Positions 10,959 to 24,310 of a DNA stretch of 64,000 bases are shown piece after piece; position 1 is the stretch's first letter; every line of letters starts with the position of its first letter. The DNA comes from Epinephelus fuscoguttatus (lineage: Eukaryota; Chordata; Actinopteri; Perciformes; Serranidae). Position numbers and translations under genes: made by a program. The stretch lies in contig NC_064754.1 of assembly GCF_011397635.1 (NCBI RefSeq), forward strand, positions 30,980,543 through 31,044,542, written 5' to 3'. A model generated the notes under the pieces. The model saw only the letters and a program-made list of their open reading frames with translations, was not told the DNA's origin and did no database searches.

Positions 10959-13729
10959 ATATTTTGACTTTCGGCATCAGTCTTTGTGAAAGAAGATTTT
11001 CATCCCGCCTATCTAAAAAGAAAGTACAAGTCAGGTAGTAGGGGGTCCCTGCTCCATCTCTCAGTCAAAAGGTCCTTGGCCTGAAATACGTTGAAGAACC
11101 CTGATACAGAATATGAGATAAAACATGTGAATTAGTGAGCCTGGCATATGCAGATAAATGACTCTTATGACCTTTGGACAGCGCCAGACTAACTGTTTCT
11201 CCATGTTTCCAGCCTTAATGCTAAGCTAAGCTAATCAGCCGCTTGCTTTTATATTTACAGAAAAGACAGTGGCATCAGACTTCGCACCTAACTCTTAGCA
11301 TGACAGCTAATGTGCAGATTTCCCAAAATGTCAATACTATTCTTTTTTTACCTCTTTATTTAAAGTATTTTTAGACATTAAGACAAAACATAAATACCAT
11401 TTACCAACATTGTGTGGGGGCACACCAGTTGAGTATTCATGAGTCCACATGTTGAATGTCCTTTTATTGTCCAGACACTCACGGTGAAACTGTGTCCATG
11501 TCTTCTGAAATAAAGACAGTCCACCTCTCCCATTTTCTGAGGAATATTGCTCCTCTAGGCCTCAGAGAAAAAGTCATCTTTTCCATTATAATGATCTCCT
11601 GGATTATGTCCATCCATTGTTTAAGGCTTGGAGGCTCAGGCAACATTATTCTTTTAAATGAGAAAACTGTGTATGCCTGTAGATTACATGCACCTGAATG
11701 CGATGCACACCTGCACAGAGTGAGTGTTAATGCAGTTTTAGTGTGAAGCAGATTAGAAACTCAATTACAATATTTGCAATTTCATTACAAAATCAACTAA
11801 ATTTATGATGTATCAGGGATAGAAGGTGTCCTACTGTAGCTATATTATCCTCAGTGTCTATAGTTTATGTGTAGAAGTGGGAGACATGCTGTATGTGGGA
11901 GGAAGAATTGTTAGGCTCATCGTAATGTGCAAACATTAATTAACAAGGGTCATTGTAATAAACTATGTAGAATGTGGATGTGACTGCAGTGTGCACGACT
12001 CTACAATTATCCTCCTCTTCAGTGTCCCAAAGGCTCTTCACCATTTTGCTGCCAGTGCAGCAGCTCCTTGAAGTACTATTGGCCTTGCTTTCAGCTAGTG
12101 GTCAGCTGGTCATTATCATGTCTGTTTACTTTAAATCTTAACGCTTGCATATGTATAAATGAGCCCTCTGTAGAATCATAGTGAATTGTAATTATTAATA
12201 TTAAGTTTTCAGGCTCCAAGGTCAGTTACCATGTTACAAGACTCATACAAGGAGAACAGGAGTCTGTGGAGAATTGAGACTGCCAATGAGTCGAATCAAC
12301 ATGAATTAATTAAGGAGAAAAACACTGTGCATAGATTAGTTTTATAACCCACAGCTGCTGCAGCATAGTCGCCATCCCTCCTCCTCGTCTCCTCATCCGC
12401 TTGCTCTTTCCCTTGCTTATGTCTGTTGCTTTTCACCTCGTCCTCTACTATCTCACTCCTCGGTTTCTCAGTGTCTCATTTCTGTCTCTATTAACTCCTC
12501 AACTTTCTCGGTGTCCGAGGGGAACTGCTGACGCATGAGCGGCAAGGGTGTAGCCTTAAGCTGTTTTCTGTTTGTACCTCCTCATTGGGAGGGTGGACTC
12601 ACACTTCCATCTGTATTTTCCATCTCATCATCTCTCTGTTACTGCTTGTTTCCATCAATAAGCTTACGGACCACACTCTGCTCATATTTTATGCTTTTTT
12701 CTCTGTCACCTGTTTAACTGATCATGTAAATTCTTCTCTTGTGCTCTCTGTTTGTCTGTTCTCCGCTGTCTCTCAACCTCCTCTCAACATTTCTCAAAGG
12801 TGAAAGCAAAGCATGTTCATTATATTAAAAGCAGGACTTGATTGAAGAGCAGATTTTATATAACGTCCTGTGTAATTGAGACTTATGTGGTGATGTTTGC
12901 ATGAATGTTGGTTTGAGAGAAGATTGCAAAGGACAAGCGTGGAGCTCCATTGGAATTTTCTCTAAAACTACTAATACTGAGTCTATATGTTTGTCATTGC
13001 CAACAAAGTCCTTTCACCCTCACCCACTGCGATCCACAAACACATCACCCAACTCACTATCAAGTCATCTCTTTCTCTTGTTCTTTCTTTAAAACATCGT
13101 GCTGTGCAGGAAATGGAAAATTCAGGAATGGCTTTGAAAATGAGGTATTGTGCTCTCAGTCATCTCCCTTTATTGTCAGTGAATGAAAACAGAGGGCCAT
13201 GGCTGCAAATTTGTGAAATTAAAAGGTGTTTCAAGCCGAGGTAGGCATGTCCTGACTGGAATACAAGGTAGCTCAGTAGAGCAGGGGTCCACAGAGCAGG
13301 GAAGCAGGGCTGAAACAATGGGTAACAGGAGCTGAAGCTGCATGGCTGAGCAGTGGTCTTGATTATAGAACGGGTTGTAGCTGGTGAGGCTGCGCTCTGA
13401 TTCCAGCACCCCTGTCTCCACTCACACAATCACACACATTCAAAAGAAGACGTGAAGAAGAAGAAATGGAAGCAGGTTAGGGAGACAAAGAAGCAGAAGT
13501 AGAGGCTGCAGCAATTCACATCGCAGGAGCAGATTATTAATGTAGTTATGTTTGCCTTTAAAAAGCCTGTCCTCAGATTACCTCTGTCTCTGACCATAAT
13601 CGATTTGTGTTGTTTGTAATATTGATTGAAGGCATGATGAGGTCAATTTCACAAACCACGTTTACTTTCCTTAACCTAGCCTGCAAAGTCTTATATCCTC
13701 TGCTCTGTCTTAATGTTTTTATGCTTAAA
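10959..13729. other. Spacer without a recognisable gene
   Basis: No supported gene. Overlapping short ORFs between 12535 and 13430 lie in pyrimidine-rich low-complexity sequence and match no family I know. Confidence 0.5.
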
Positions 13730-13900
13730 GGGATCTTTTGAAGTGGGGCTGTATGAGGTTCTTATCCACAGTCAGTGTATTACCTACAGTAGATGGCGGT
13801 TGGTATGCCCCCAGTTTAGAGAAGCAGGTAAGAGTGCTGGTTGACTCGCCGCTAGGCCACCATGATTGCTCCCTGCGACCAGCTCGCTCAGACCAGATGA
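13730..13900 (+). repeat. Fragment of a dispersed fish repeat
   Basis: The stretch around GTGTATTACCTACAGTAGA with ATGGCGGTTGG and GCCCCCAGTTTAGAGAAGC looks like a dispersed teleost repeat. A weaker relative is seen near 1490-1600. Boundaries are uncertain. Confidence 0.4.
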
Positions 13901-15174
13901 CTCCGCTGGAGATCCTTCAGATGCTGTTCCATCAGACCAGTCGGCCAGCTTGCTCCTCATCGTATTGTTCAGAGTGAATGTGTATTTACGTGAACAATTT
14001 ATGGTGTGAAACGCTTCCTCAATCTCTTTTGTCTTCAGAATATCTTGTCTCCGGCGTCTCCCTTGCGGCAAGCCCACTCAGGTCAACAGCCTCTCCAGCT
14101 CTCCCTCCAGGTGTGGCTAATAGCGCCTAATGAGTCATTACCGCCAACCCCCAAGTGTGACGTCAGTGCTTACCCTGCCTCCTGCCACCTGGCTGATTGG
14201 TCAGCTAAATATGGTGTCTTTCTCTTCCACTCACTGGCCAAGCCACATGAGAGCAAATTCACAAAGAAATGTTGTCAACTGTTGTCAAGAAAAAGTCACT
14301 AGATATGTTGTTGGACTCTTAAAGGGTCCTCTAATGTCACCAAATCTGGCAGGAAGTCTGAAGTTGGAACACGGCTGACCAGTTAACCCTGCCCATCATA
14401 TACATACGTTTTTGACTGCTGTAGCTCAGGGGTGGTGGTAGCTAGTAGAACAATATCATGAGTCAGAGGTGTATCTTTGGGTTTCAGTTGGCAAAAACTT
14501 ACATTTCCAAAGAATGTGGTTTAGGTCTAATTAATTCAACTCTCACTCATCCTCTGTATCTCTCGAACATGATCTTGTTTGCATTTGATGTATCCTGTCA
14601 GAAGTTTTACAAAGTCTATACCCTGAATTAGGTGGTTTTATCCAAATAACATCTTCTACATCTTCATCTTCTGAAATGTAAGTCATAAAAACTCTTAGGC
14701 TTAGAAGATACAGATAAGGAAAGGTAACATGGGAATATAAAATAAGATTTGCTGAAAATTGAGAGATAAGGTTACAGAGAGGGTCTAACACTAGAGAGAA
14801 AAATATAACTGATTTGTGCTTTGAGGAGAAAATGTACTAAAGCAGTGTATGAATTTTCTTATTTTTTAATCAGAAAAGATGATCCTTCTGTTTCATCTTT
14901 GTTTTGCATGTCTGTCTTCTTGCTTTGTACTGCGTTCTGCTCCCTGACTAAATCATCATTTTTCCCCCACCAAACCAAAATTACCTGTCACAGCTTCAGC
15001 CTTATCATTTATTTATTCATTCTGCTGAACTGCTTTGTCACTCATTCTTCTGTCATTCCAGATTCAGCTGCTCCCTTCTGTCGTTTCCACTATGTGACCT
15101 CACCACCCAATCACTCACCTGCTTCCTGTTTTCTCTAATCAGCCTATGGTATATTAGTCTCTATACACATTCAG
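13901..15174. other. Spacer without a recognisable gene
   Basis: Nothing supportable; short ORFs only. Confidence 0.5.
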
Positions 15175-15535
15175 TGAATGTAGAGTCTGTAGGCAAATTC
15201 TGGAGATCTTGCCTCCGGAAGAAGAGCGGGAGAGCCCTGATTTCCGGTTGTAGGTTGTTTGTAGTCCACATGGTATTGACCAATCACGTTTGAGCCGGCT
15301 GCAGTTGTTAACGGGTTAAATGGTCCATGCAGTGAACTGAACATAATTGGCGTCATTGCAAACTCTGAACTCATCTCAATGATTCAGCATATTTACTTAC
15401 ATATAAACGAAAGTCGGAAATGGAAATTCGCCTCCTCCGCCCAAATCAAACTGGAACGCCAAAAAATTGGTGGTCTGCCCCCAGAGGCTGTATTTGCCAT
15501 CTGCCAGGATGGGTTCCAAGAATGATGGTATATAC
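15175..15535. repeat. Probable dispersed fish repeat
   Basis: The block with GGAAATGGAAATTCGCCTCC and GAGGCTGTATTTGCCATCTG resembles a repeat common in fish genomes. I see no inverted ends or target duplication and cannot classify it. Confidence 0.35.
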
Positions 15536-16029
15536 TCATGTCTGGAAAAATCATAGAAGACTGTCACAGTGCTTATTTTCTCTGTATTGTGCATTTTTGC
15601 TCCCATCTGTTCTGAGCCACGAGTGTTAGATGACCAGGTACTCAAAAAATGTAAAGTATTAACGTTTTAGTGCAGACTGCCTTGACTGAAGTGGAAGTCC
15701 AAGTGGACCAAAGCAAAGGGTGAAATGTTTTGGACATGATGACATTCATTAACTTTCCCACATCATCTATTTCTGCACTTACCCATTTTCCTCCCATCTT
15801 TCCCCTTTCTCTCTCATCAGTTCCATACGTCGTTCTCTCAATGATCCATAGAAGGTGGCAATAAGCAGTTAATGCTCGGGTTAGTAGACCATGTAGAATG
15901 TGGGGTAAGTTGAGGAGAGGATGACAAAGCAAAAGGTGCTCTTGAAGAATAGTGTTCTTTAAAACCTGGGTAGGCAGTTAATCTCATCATTGGGCAAAAA
16001 TCACACAATAAAGTTAGGATATCTAGCCT
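15536..16029. other. Spacer without a recognisable gene
   Basis: Nothing supportable beyond short chance ORFs. Confidence 0.5.
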
Positions 16030-16490
16030 GTAGCAGCAGACTTTGGCCAATCAATTTAATTCAGTTTTATTTGTACCCAGTATCATATATTACAATGTGC
16101 CTCACAGGGCTTTACAGCATACAACATCCCTCTGTCCCCAGACCCTCACAGAGGACAGGAAAAATGGTAGAAACCTCAAGAAGAGCAACTGAGGAGGAAT
16201 CCCTCTTCCAGGACGGACAGACGTACAATATATGTCATGTATACAGAACAGATCAACATCAACGGCGGCTTTGGCTCAGAAGTAGCAGAAGTAGGTCGTC
16301 CATGAAGATCAGGGTTTCGATCCCCGACTCCTCCAGTCTGCATGTCAAAGTATGAGCAAGATGAAAACTGAGTAGCAGGTGGTCTTGTATGGTAGCCTCG
16401 GCAACCAGTGTGTGAATGGGTGAATATGACTCGTAGTGTACTGTAGAAAGCCCTTTGAGTGGTCCATTTCCCATTTCCCATTTACCAATA
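16030..16490. repeat. Dispersed fish repeat fragment (TTCAGTTTTATTTGTA type)
   Basis: It contains the common fish phrase AATTTAATTCAGTTTTATTT, then GGGCTTTACAG, then CCTCAAGAAGAGCAACTGAG, and ends near a purine-rich GAGA tract. There is no intact coding sequence. The family cannot be fixed by eye. Confidence 0.45.
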
Positions 16491-17809
16491 AATGTGCAGT
16501 GATCCATAAGACAAAATGATACATTAAGAGAGGGAGAGACAGAGAGAGAAAGTGAGACACAGAGAGGTGCAAGACAAACAGTAAGGACAACAACTGCAAT
16601 AACACTGTTTTTTTTATTAATACTACTGTAATAACAGGTCATTTCAGAGAGAGATCGAAACTATCAGTCATACCGGCTCTACACATGCAGATGCATGTGC
16701 ATGTCCCTTTGGTGAAAGCCTGATTCAAAAGCTAAGAATCCTGCTGAGAGAGTTGTTATTCCAGCATTGGCAACAACTGCCTACACTGCAAAGCAACCCA
16801 AAAAGGAAGGCAGACTTATCAAAAAGAGAATCTGCAAGACAGTCTGATATTTAGCAGAATAAAACACCTGTCAGTACTGGCGAAGCATTTCAGAGATGGA
16901 GAGAAAATGTTGCTGGTGGTTCAGCCTTTTACTAACTGGAGCCAATGGCTCATGACTGCTGCTAATTTAAATTCTTATTTACGTCGTTAACGTTAATGAG
17001 ACCTCCGCCCCACTTCCCACTGCTACACACCTCCTCATTGGTTGGAGGGCAGCAGCTCTTGAAACAGATCCCCAGTGATCTGAATTCAGCCGGACAGCCC
17101 TACTGCCTTGGATCAGCAAACTTTCTGTTGCTGCCATTACAACGGTTTGCCACATTAGTTTGGATCTGAGAGCCATATAGAAACACAAACAAACCAACCA
17201 ATCAAGGCAGCAGTGGACCAGCAACCCTGCCATACCGTATTCTGCCAGGTTAAATGACTGCTTCTGTCCAAAGAGCCTAGTTGCTTTGAAGAGAGTAGTA
17301 ATATAATGCCTTTAGTTTCCCAGTGGTAAAGGCTGTCCAATGGCAAGGTTAAGAGGTGAAAATATTACACTGACTATTGATAAGTACCCCATACAACCGC
17401 ACTCTAAACAATCCAAACTAGCCCTTTTCGTTAATATACTCTGAACAAAAATTTAAATGCAACACTTTTCTTTTTGCATCTATTTTTCACAGGTTTCAGT
17501 TAAAGACCTAAGACTGTTTTTATGCACACAAGACTTATTTCTGTCAGAGTTTGGTTGCAAATTTGTTTAAACTCATGTTAGTAAAATTTTCTCCTTTTCC
17601 AAGATAATCTAGGTGTAGCACACAAGATGCTGATTAAACAGTATCGTTATGTGTGCCTTGGGCTGGTCGCAATAATAGGTCATTCTACAATGTGCATTAT
17701 CCATGATTTTTTCTAATGGCTGAGTGGGCGTTTACATTTGGAAAACACGGAAAAGAACACAGAACGTTTGTTAATTAGCACTAAACACTGAGTGCAACTG
17801 AGGCTGATG
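16491..17809. other. Spacer without a recognisable gene
   Basis: A GA-rich low-complexity stretch at 16530-16570, then ordinary AT-rich sequence with no supportable gene. Confidence 0.5.
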
Positions 17810-18835
17810 GGAATGCCATTAGTTTTGTAGTAATTTGGTCAAAAATCAAAGTATTGGAATAATTAGATGAGAAGTCAGGGGATCAAAGTTAATACAAGTC
17901 ATCCTGATGGGACATTATGGGTATGTGCCAGATTTCATGACAATAGTTCATCCAATAGTTTTACAGATATTTCCTGAGAGAACTGGTCAAAAAGTCAACT
18001 CACAATGGCACTATAGAGAAAAAGGCAGAGGATCACCAATGTTAGGAGGATTACATCATTTGGTAACCATGAATGTCAGTTAAGACCGACAGGATAAATG
18101 ATGCTTGTGAAAAAGTCCAAAAATCACCAGTTTTATTAGGATTCATCCTCTGAGGACTTCTGGGTCTGCCCCGGGGCCTCCAGTGGGACGTGCCTTAAAC
18201 ACCTCCAGCTGGAGGCACCCAGGAGGCATCCTGACCAGGTGCACGAACCAGCTCCAATGACCCCTTTGGACGTGAAGGAGCAGCAGCTCTACTGAAGGAA
18301 ACCCATTTCGGCTTCTTGTATCTGCGATCTTATTCCACCCAGAGCTCATGACCATAGGTGAGGGTTGGGACGTAGATGGACCAGTAAATGGAAAGCTTTG
18401 CCTTCCGCTCAGCTCCGTCTTCACCATGACGGTCTGGTGCAGCACCCGGCAGAAGCTGCACCAAACTGCCGATCCAACCCTGGGAATGCCTTGGGGTCCC
18501 CCAGTAGGAGCTGGAAAGCGCTGCTGGGGAGAGGGACTTCTGGGGTGCTTTGCTTGGCCTGCTGCCCCTACGACCCAGCTGTGGATAAGCGGATTGAAAT
18601 GGATGCATTGATGGATCCTATGAGGTCCCTAAATGTCTGTTGTAAATGTCATGGCAATCCATCAAGTAGTTGTTCAGATATCCGTTCTAAACCACAAAAA
18701 CATAAACACATTGTGGTACTGAAGGAAAAGTCAGAGTCATCAGGATGCATCATCTGAGGACCTTGAATGTCTACACAAAATTTCATAGCAGCTCATTTCA
18801 ATGTGGACCATCCAACCAGGCTGCTAAAAGGATGA
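17810..18835 (+). repeat. Dispersed repeat interrupted by a LINE insertion
   Basis: Phrases such as TTTCATGACAATAGTTCATCC, ATTCATCCTCTGAGGAC and GTCATGGCAATCCATC belong to one long fish repeat found on both sides of the LINE at 18145-18614. Similar phrases in the opposite sense occur near 46240-46310 and 47230-47360 inside dennd1c introns. Confidence 0.5.
18145..18625. mobile_element. 5'-inverted (twin-primed) LINE fragment
   Basis: Read on the minus strand, about 18455 down to 18145 encodes parts of a LINE ORF2 tail: SIYVPTLTYGHELW, then WFVHLVRMPPG. From about 18470 to 18614 the plus strand carries the 3' end of the same kind of element (CCTTGGGGTCCCCCAGTAG, GGAGAGGGACTTCTGGGG, GATAAGCGGA) with a short GATG-type tail. 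Flanks ATCCTCTGAGG (18145-18155) and ATCCTATGAGG (18615-18625) are a likely target duplication with one mismatch. An inverted upstream part joined to a direct 3' part is the outcome of twin priming. Confidence 0.7.
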
Positions 18836-18840
18836 TTTAA

Positions 18841-20953
18841 GAGTTGTTAAATATGCAAATTGGCTTCACAACAACCTGCACAGCTGTGTTAATGTCATCC
18901 TCACTTATCGCTATTTTGTAGCCATTTATCATTCATAATTTTCAGGGTCAACAACAGCTAACCTATTTCAGTTGCTAAAAACAATGGAGATGAGGACTGT
19001 AAGTCATAGGTTTGTGTACATTTAATTACTTTATGTTACAAATGAGTACCTAACCTATCTGAAACTACTTAATTCCTTTATGGTGAATCAAAACAAATGC
19101 ATCTGGTTTCAAGAGAGCCCATTATGTGTCTGTTATAGTATATTTGAGTGTATGTCTAACTACAAAGAAAGGCTGGCAAAAAAACCCCAATCACGTCTAT
19201 GTAATGAACAAGAAAAAGTGACAAAACATGATATGAATGATTTGATGACTGAGAACACAAAATGCCACGGACATTTAGCAGTAGCTCTTTTATTTTCCAA
19301 AAACAGCTGCTCAGTTTGAGTGTGTTAATTAGCATTTTCCTTTAATGTTTTGTAATTTCCTCTGGTTTTCTCTCAGGTGTGACTGACGTGGAAGCAACAT
19401 CTTGGCATGAAACATGACTTGTTATCAGAACAGTGTCCCAGGACTCAGTCATTGTTGGTCTTTCCAACAATTATTTTCCATTTGTGTCATCTTCTCACCT
19501 CTCTACCTACGCTACCTAATGTTTATATGAGCTCCATCATTCAACTAAGCATCTGCTTCCGAGTAGCAGCTCTGACAAAAACATTTTAGAGTTTATCCTG
19601 GCAGTTTATTATTGTTCTTTCGATTACTAAGCTTGGATAACTTCCACTCCGACCAACCGCAGTATCAAAGCCAAATAAATTTCTTAACATTTTCTCCAAC
19701 AGTGTTTTTGACTGTACCCACATAGCAACTTCAAATGACCTGAGATCTGTACTACTAAGCAAGGGCAACATACCCAGGACATCTTATGGTTTTCTGGCCT
19801 CACTTAGTCTAACAACAGCAATTTAAGGGTTTACATGACTGCTGTTCTCAACTCGGTAAGTCAACCCAGGTTTTAGCAATCTAATCTAGCAATGAATGCG
19901 TTCACATAAACAAGTTTTACAAACGAACAACAACAAATGAAGCTCTAGTGAAAGTTCAGTCAGGAAGACAATACTTTTCATGCTCAGGCTGTAAGTTTCT
20001 TTCTCACCCTGCCATTCACTCCTTGCACACATGCTCACTCACTGTCTCTAGGTGTCATTGTCTGGGTAGGTCAATTGAGTCATCAGCTGGTTCACAATCA
20101 ACCAGTAGCACAGCGACACACCTTCTCTGTCAGCCTATCATCTTACTGCTCCTCATTTACAAATAGACCTTTTTCTGCTGTAGTTCTTTCTTGCTGCTGT
20201 CATGTGTGCCCTCCACCTCCCCATCATCACCCAGTCTTAAGCCCTGTACACACTCCGCAAGAACAAAGAAATGTGTTATTTTTCTCGAGGTGGCAAGAAC
20301 AAGAACAAGTTCGTTCTGGCGTCCAGTCAGTGCAGAACTCCTGGGAAGTCCTCATAGTCCACCCCCACTGCCTCATGCGTCACACATGCTTTCTGACCAA
20401 TCATACAATAGTTCTCGGACACCACACAAGAAAATGTTCTGCCCAGATGGTGTGTCGAGAACAAGCTGCAAGGACTCCCAAACCAAGGCTGCATTGTTTT
20501 CTCACAGCCCTGTGAGAGAGAACAAATTTCTCTGTTCTTGCAGAGTATGGAAAGGCCTTTAACAGATTCATCAGCCTCATATGCTTCAGCAGTCAGCAGC
20601 CTCAGAGTCATTAGCCACCACCACCACCAGTGTCTGGACTCCATGGGGGGATTTATCCTGCTGCGCTCAGATGTCCCTTAATCACAAAATATCTCCCTCT
20701 GGTGTCCAAGTGCTAAAGACTTCTGTTAAATCTTAATCAGCACAAATCATCTGTTAATCTGTACACTCATATTCTGTATTAAATATTATCTTTACTTCAT
20801 TCTTCTGTCTCTCCTGATTGAAATAACATTAGACAAATCCAAAGAAGTTAAACTACATAATTCAGGCTAAAAGCAACACAGTTGCAGCTGCCAAATGAAG
20901 AACAGACAGTTGGCAAAATAGCTGAATGTGGGAATGCCTAAGTTATAATAATA
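18841..20953. other. Spacer without a recognisable gene
   Basis: Several overlapping ORFs of 60-146 codons lie at 20075-20644 on both strands, but none shows a known domain and they overlap each other in all frames. I support no gene here. Confidence 0.5.
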
Positions 20954-22120
20954 TTTATACCATGGTCTGGGTGAATACTCAATTCTGATTGGCTGCAGGG
21001 TGTCCCTTAAAAGGTGTTGTAGGACAGCTAAAAAGACGTTCCGGTCAAATTGCCTGATGACAGGTTCTAAATTATTGCGCTGGCTCAACTGCTAGTTTGT
21101 AACCATAGCAACGGAGACTCAGAGCAGAGGCAACGGATTACAACGGGCATCATGAGTGATTTTATCCTTTCATTTAATTTATTTGGTGAATTTGATAAAT
21201 TTGATGACTGTGATCCAGAAGAAGAGAGAATGAAAAGAAAGGGAGAAACGGCACAAGGAGGTGACACCGGAAGAATTAAATAATTTAGAAGATGAGACAC
21301 CTGGAAACTCGTCAGATCATGACCGTCACGGGACATCGGTGTGAGAGCAGCCTGCAGGCTTATTGGGCTCCGTCAGCGCAGGAGAGACGAGACTGGAGCA
21401 ACATCTTGTCGTCTCCAAATGTCCCAACAAGCAGTGCTCAATCTGTCAATCTCTGTCCTTCAAATGCCACTATGATGGCCATACCCATATCACTTTCAAA
21501 TTTCACTATTAATAGTAATGTAGCATTTAATTTTAAATAGTAAACAATCGTTAATTTGTTAATGTGTTTATATGATTTAATCTCGACTACTATATGCTCA
21601 TGAATTATTTGTTATTGAACGATTTTGACTACTATTTGGGTGTTGATTATTTGAAACAAATGTTCTTGGGCCTATAAATGAAAGCCAATGAACCATGAAA
21701 GTTTTTTTTTCCCACATCATCCTCTGACCACCAGAGTCCGTAACACACAAGCGATAAGAAGTGCACTGGCTTTCTGAAATAATCATCTTCTGAATAATAT
21801 CACGTAACGTTTAGCCATCATCTCACTTCGCTTCACTGATCAGAATCGCTATGCTCTCTACGCTGCGGCCACAGCGGGCTTCCATGGCAATGCCTGTCAA
21901 CTGCAGAGGATAAATAGTCCGCTCAGCTGTGGCTTGTGAAAAACTCTTGATTTTAACTGTAAAACACATTAAAGCATAAATAATTGTTTTAATATTCATT
22001 TCTTTGGTAAGTGACCATGGTATAAGCGGGATAATGCCCTTCGAGCTGTCCATTATCAGAAATGAATGGACGACGCGGAGGCGTGAACCGTCTGACGCGA
22101 AGTCTATCGGGCATTATCCC
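20954..22120 (+). mobile_element. Decayed element with a remnant ORF and hairpin end
   Basis: The inverted ends TTATACCATGG (20955-20965) and CCATGGTATAA (22015-22025) bracket most of it. A 12-bp perfect inverted repeat GGGATAATGCCC / GGGCATTATCCC (22028-22039, 22109-22120) closes the right side. Inside is a frameshifted protein remnant (next entry). The three protein blocks recur in the element at 31335-32066. I suspect the fish Crypton-like (DUF3504 recombinase) class from the N-terminal pattern, but no recombinase core remains. Confidence 0.55.
21150..21540 (+). pseudogene. Frameshifted remnant of an element-encoded protein
   Basis: ATG at 21150 opens MSDFILSFNLFGEFDKFDD followed by an acidic and basic stretch. 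The frame is lost, but a second block at 21246-21290 reads [15 protein letters not shown], and a third at 21499-21540 reads [13 protein letters not shown] before a stop. The order and spacing of blocks match the 92-codon ORF at 31504. Stops and frameshifts separate the blocks, so no intact protein is made. Confidence 0.5.
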
Positions 22121-23307
22121 TTACATATAGCCTAGGACATTAAATTGATGGAAGGAACCATTGCAAACACTTGGACTTAAATATAAAATTGACCTACAGG
22201 ATAAATGTCTGAATTGGGGACAGTGGATATGAATCATAATATGTAAATGCCATGCCTCCTCTTTTTTGGACCAGTCTTGTATTGTTATGTAATGTTACGG
22301 TTTGTAAGATTGATTCTTAGAAAAAAAACATATAGTTTATAAAAAATGATGATAATAATAATATATTAGAAAACAAACAAAACATTTCTAAAACACACAT
22401 GTGGCACAGTAAATTAAGCTCTTCACATGATGCTTTTTAAAATGACTTGCTTATTTTAAATATCTGAAACGACCCTCATTATTTTGAAGGATGTTGGTCA
22501 GACTGGTCTTTGGAAATTTGAAACCGTCCCTGTGTGTTTCTTATCTGTGCACGTGAGTGTGTTTGCATGCAGTGTAGCTAACTGCTTTTCCTGCCATTAA
22601 AATGACCTTGCACATTGTGTGCAAGCCCACCCCACATGTCTTCACAGTGACTGAAGTTACATGTTTTTCTCAGTGATTAGCCCTGAGATGTTTTGAAAAC
22701 CTTTGTTTGAGAGAGAAGGAGGGAGGGGCAGCTGTGACATCTATACATATAAAATGCTCCCGTATGCTAGAATAAATTCCATGTTGTTGCTTCGGGCTTG
22801 TTTATTTGGATGCTAATTTTGTTGTTTTTGACTTCCTAATGGCGGTAATTATGATAATGGTCTAATGTAAGTGATATTGGTAGTGTGTTATAAATATGCA
22901 TACAACTGTGAATTTCAATTATGACTCAGATGTCTATGTAGTTTCTGTAGCAACAGACATAAAAAGCATTGTATCTCAAAGCGCATGCAGAGACACCCCA
23001 CAGATCGTTTCGTGTCTTCGTGAAGAAAGAGAGAGGATCTCTCTCACGAGATGTGGGCATTGTGAGATGACTCACAGAGGCAGTCAGTGAGGAAGAAATA
23101 TAATTAGTTTAATGATATCAGTAAACAACATACAATGGCATTAAACCAAGCAAATTACAAAATAACTTTAGCACTAATTCTCTCGGTACTTATCCCTGAT
23201 AATGTACGAGTGGTGGGCCACAAATTACGAGTGGCTTCCATGACTCTTATAACTTCCAGAGTATAAAACAGGTGGTTAATAGATAAAGAAAACCAATTAA
23301 GGTAATA
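22121..23307. other. Spacer without a recognisable gene
   Basis: AT-rich, no supportable gene or element. Confidence 0.5.
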
Positions 23308-23440
23308 ATGGCAGCATGGTGGCTGAGTGGTTTGTTTTATTGGCCTGCCCGCTGTGGGATGGATTCTAAGAGGGTTTTGTGTGATTTTTATTGTGTTTCT
23401 CTCAGGTTTTCCACTTTCCTCTCTCAATGCAATGACAAGG
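23308..23440 (+). mobile_element. Truncated SINE-like head
   Basis: GCAGCATGGTGGCTGAGTGG contains a good pol III A box (TGGCTGAGTGG). The B-box region is degenerate and the rest resembles a worn copy of the repeat at 9068-9415. It is not a tRNA gene because no cloverleaf can be completed. Confidence 0.5.
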
Positions 23441-24180
23441 GGATTATAAAAAAAGAGCAAGGATGAAGGAATCACAGCTGTGACAATGGAAGAAAACAGT
23501 TAAGTTCATGATCTGCGCTGTTCCCGACACTGTTAATGCTTTTAATCTTTTGCTCATTAACCACAGTATATTATAGCTGAAATAGGCTGTTAAGTGTCTA
23601 CTCATCATAAAATGGATGTTTAAAGTCAACCATTCATTTCTATCTGCATAATCTTTAACATTAAAACCCACTGACGCTTTTACTTTCTTCTGTAGAAGGA
23701 GGTAAAAGGCAGGATGGTGGGATAAAAATAAAAAGCATCTGGAAAACTGTTTTAATTACAGCCTTTCTAGCCTTTTGTTGCTATGGTTCTGGTGAGTAAC
23801 ACTTGTTAGATGAGTGTGAGAAACACATTGAACCTGATAATGTCTTGACACAGTATGAACAGTTTTTTTTTTTTATCACTTTTGTCATATGCCTGATAGT
23901 TTCATTGGTCATGTGCTGATTATTTGTTACCATTAGAAACTGCAAAGATAATGGATGCAGCAACTGTGATATCATCCACTGGTTTGTAGAGTTTGGTATT
24001 TCTGCCGTCAGCATTTTGTGTTTTTTTTGTAGCTAGAAGTGACCATATTTAGGTAAGAAATTGGAGCTGTGGAGGAGCGAGGCATGGGTGACTGAGAAGC
24101 AGAAGACACTATCAGCAAACAACCTGTCAATCAGAGTGGCCATGCTCTTAATTATGCATAAGTTTAAGCCTTAAGCAGGA
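23441..24180. other. Spacer without a recognisable gene
   Basis: Only short chance ORFs. Confidence 0.5.
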
Positions 24181-24310
24181 TTTATACTTGTGCAGCAGAC
24201 CCTATGGGCAGACCCTACGCTGTAGCATACACACGAGGCCTAGGCTGTGTGGGCATTTATACTTGTGCAGTGGTGTGTCTGTGTCACTCTGTAGTTACAC
24301 CTCCAAAACA
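24180..24310. repeat. Short direct duplication (TTTATACTTGTGCAG)
   Basis: The 15-base phrase TTTATACTTGTGCAG occurs at about 24182 and again at about 24257 with partly similar surroundings. This suggests a small tandem duplication or a fragment of a repeat. Confidence 0.5.

Noticed and set aside
20075-20644. Overlapping ORFs of 105-146 codons on both strands
   Set aside because: They overlap in several frames, lack recognisable domains and have the composition of ordinary spacer.
23308-23440. tRNA gene
   Set aside because: There is an A box, but no complete cloverleaf or proper B box; it is a SINE head.
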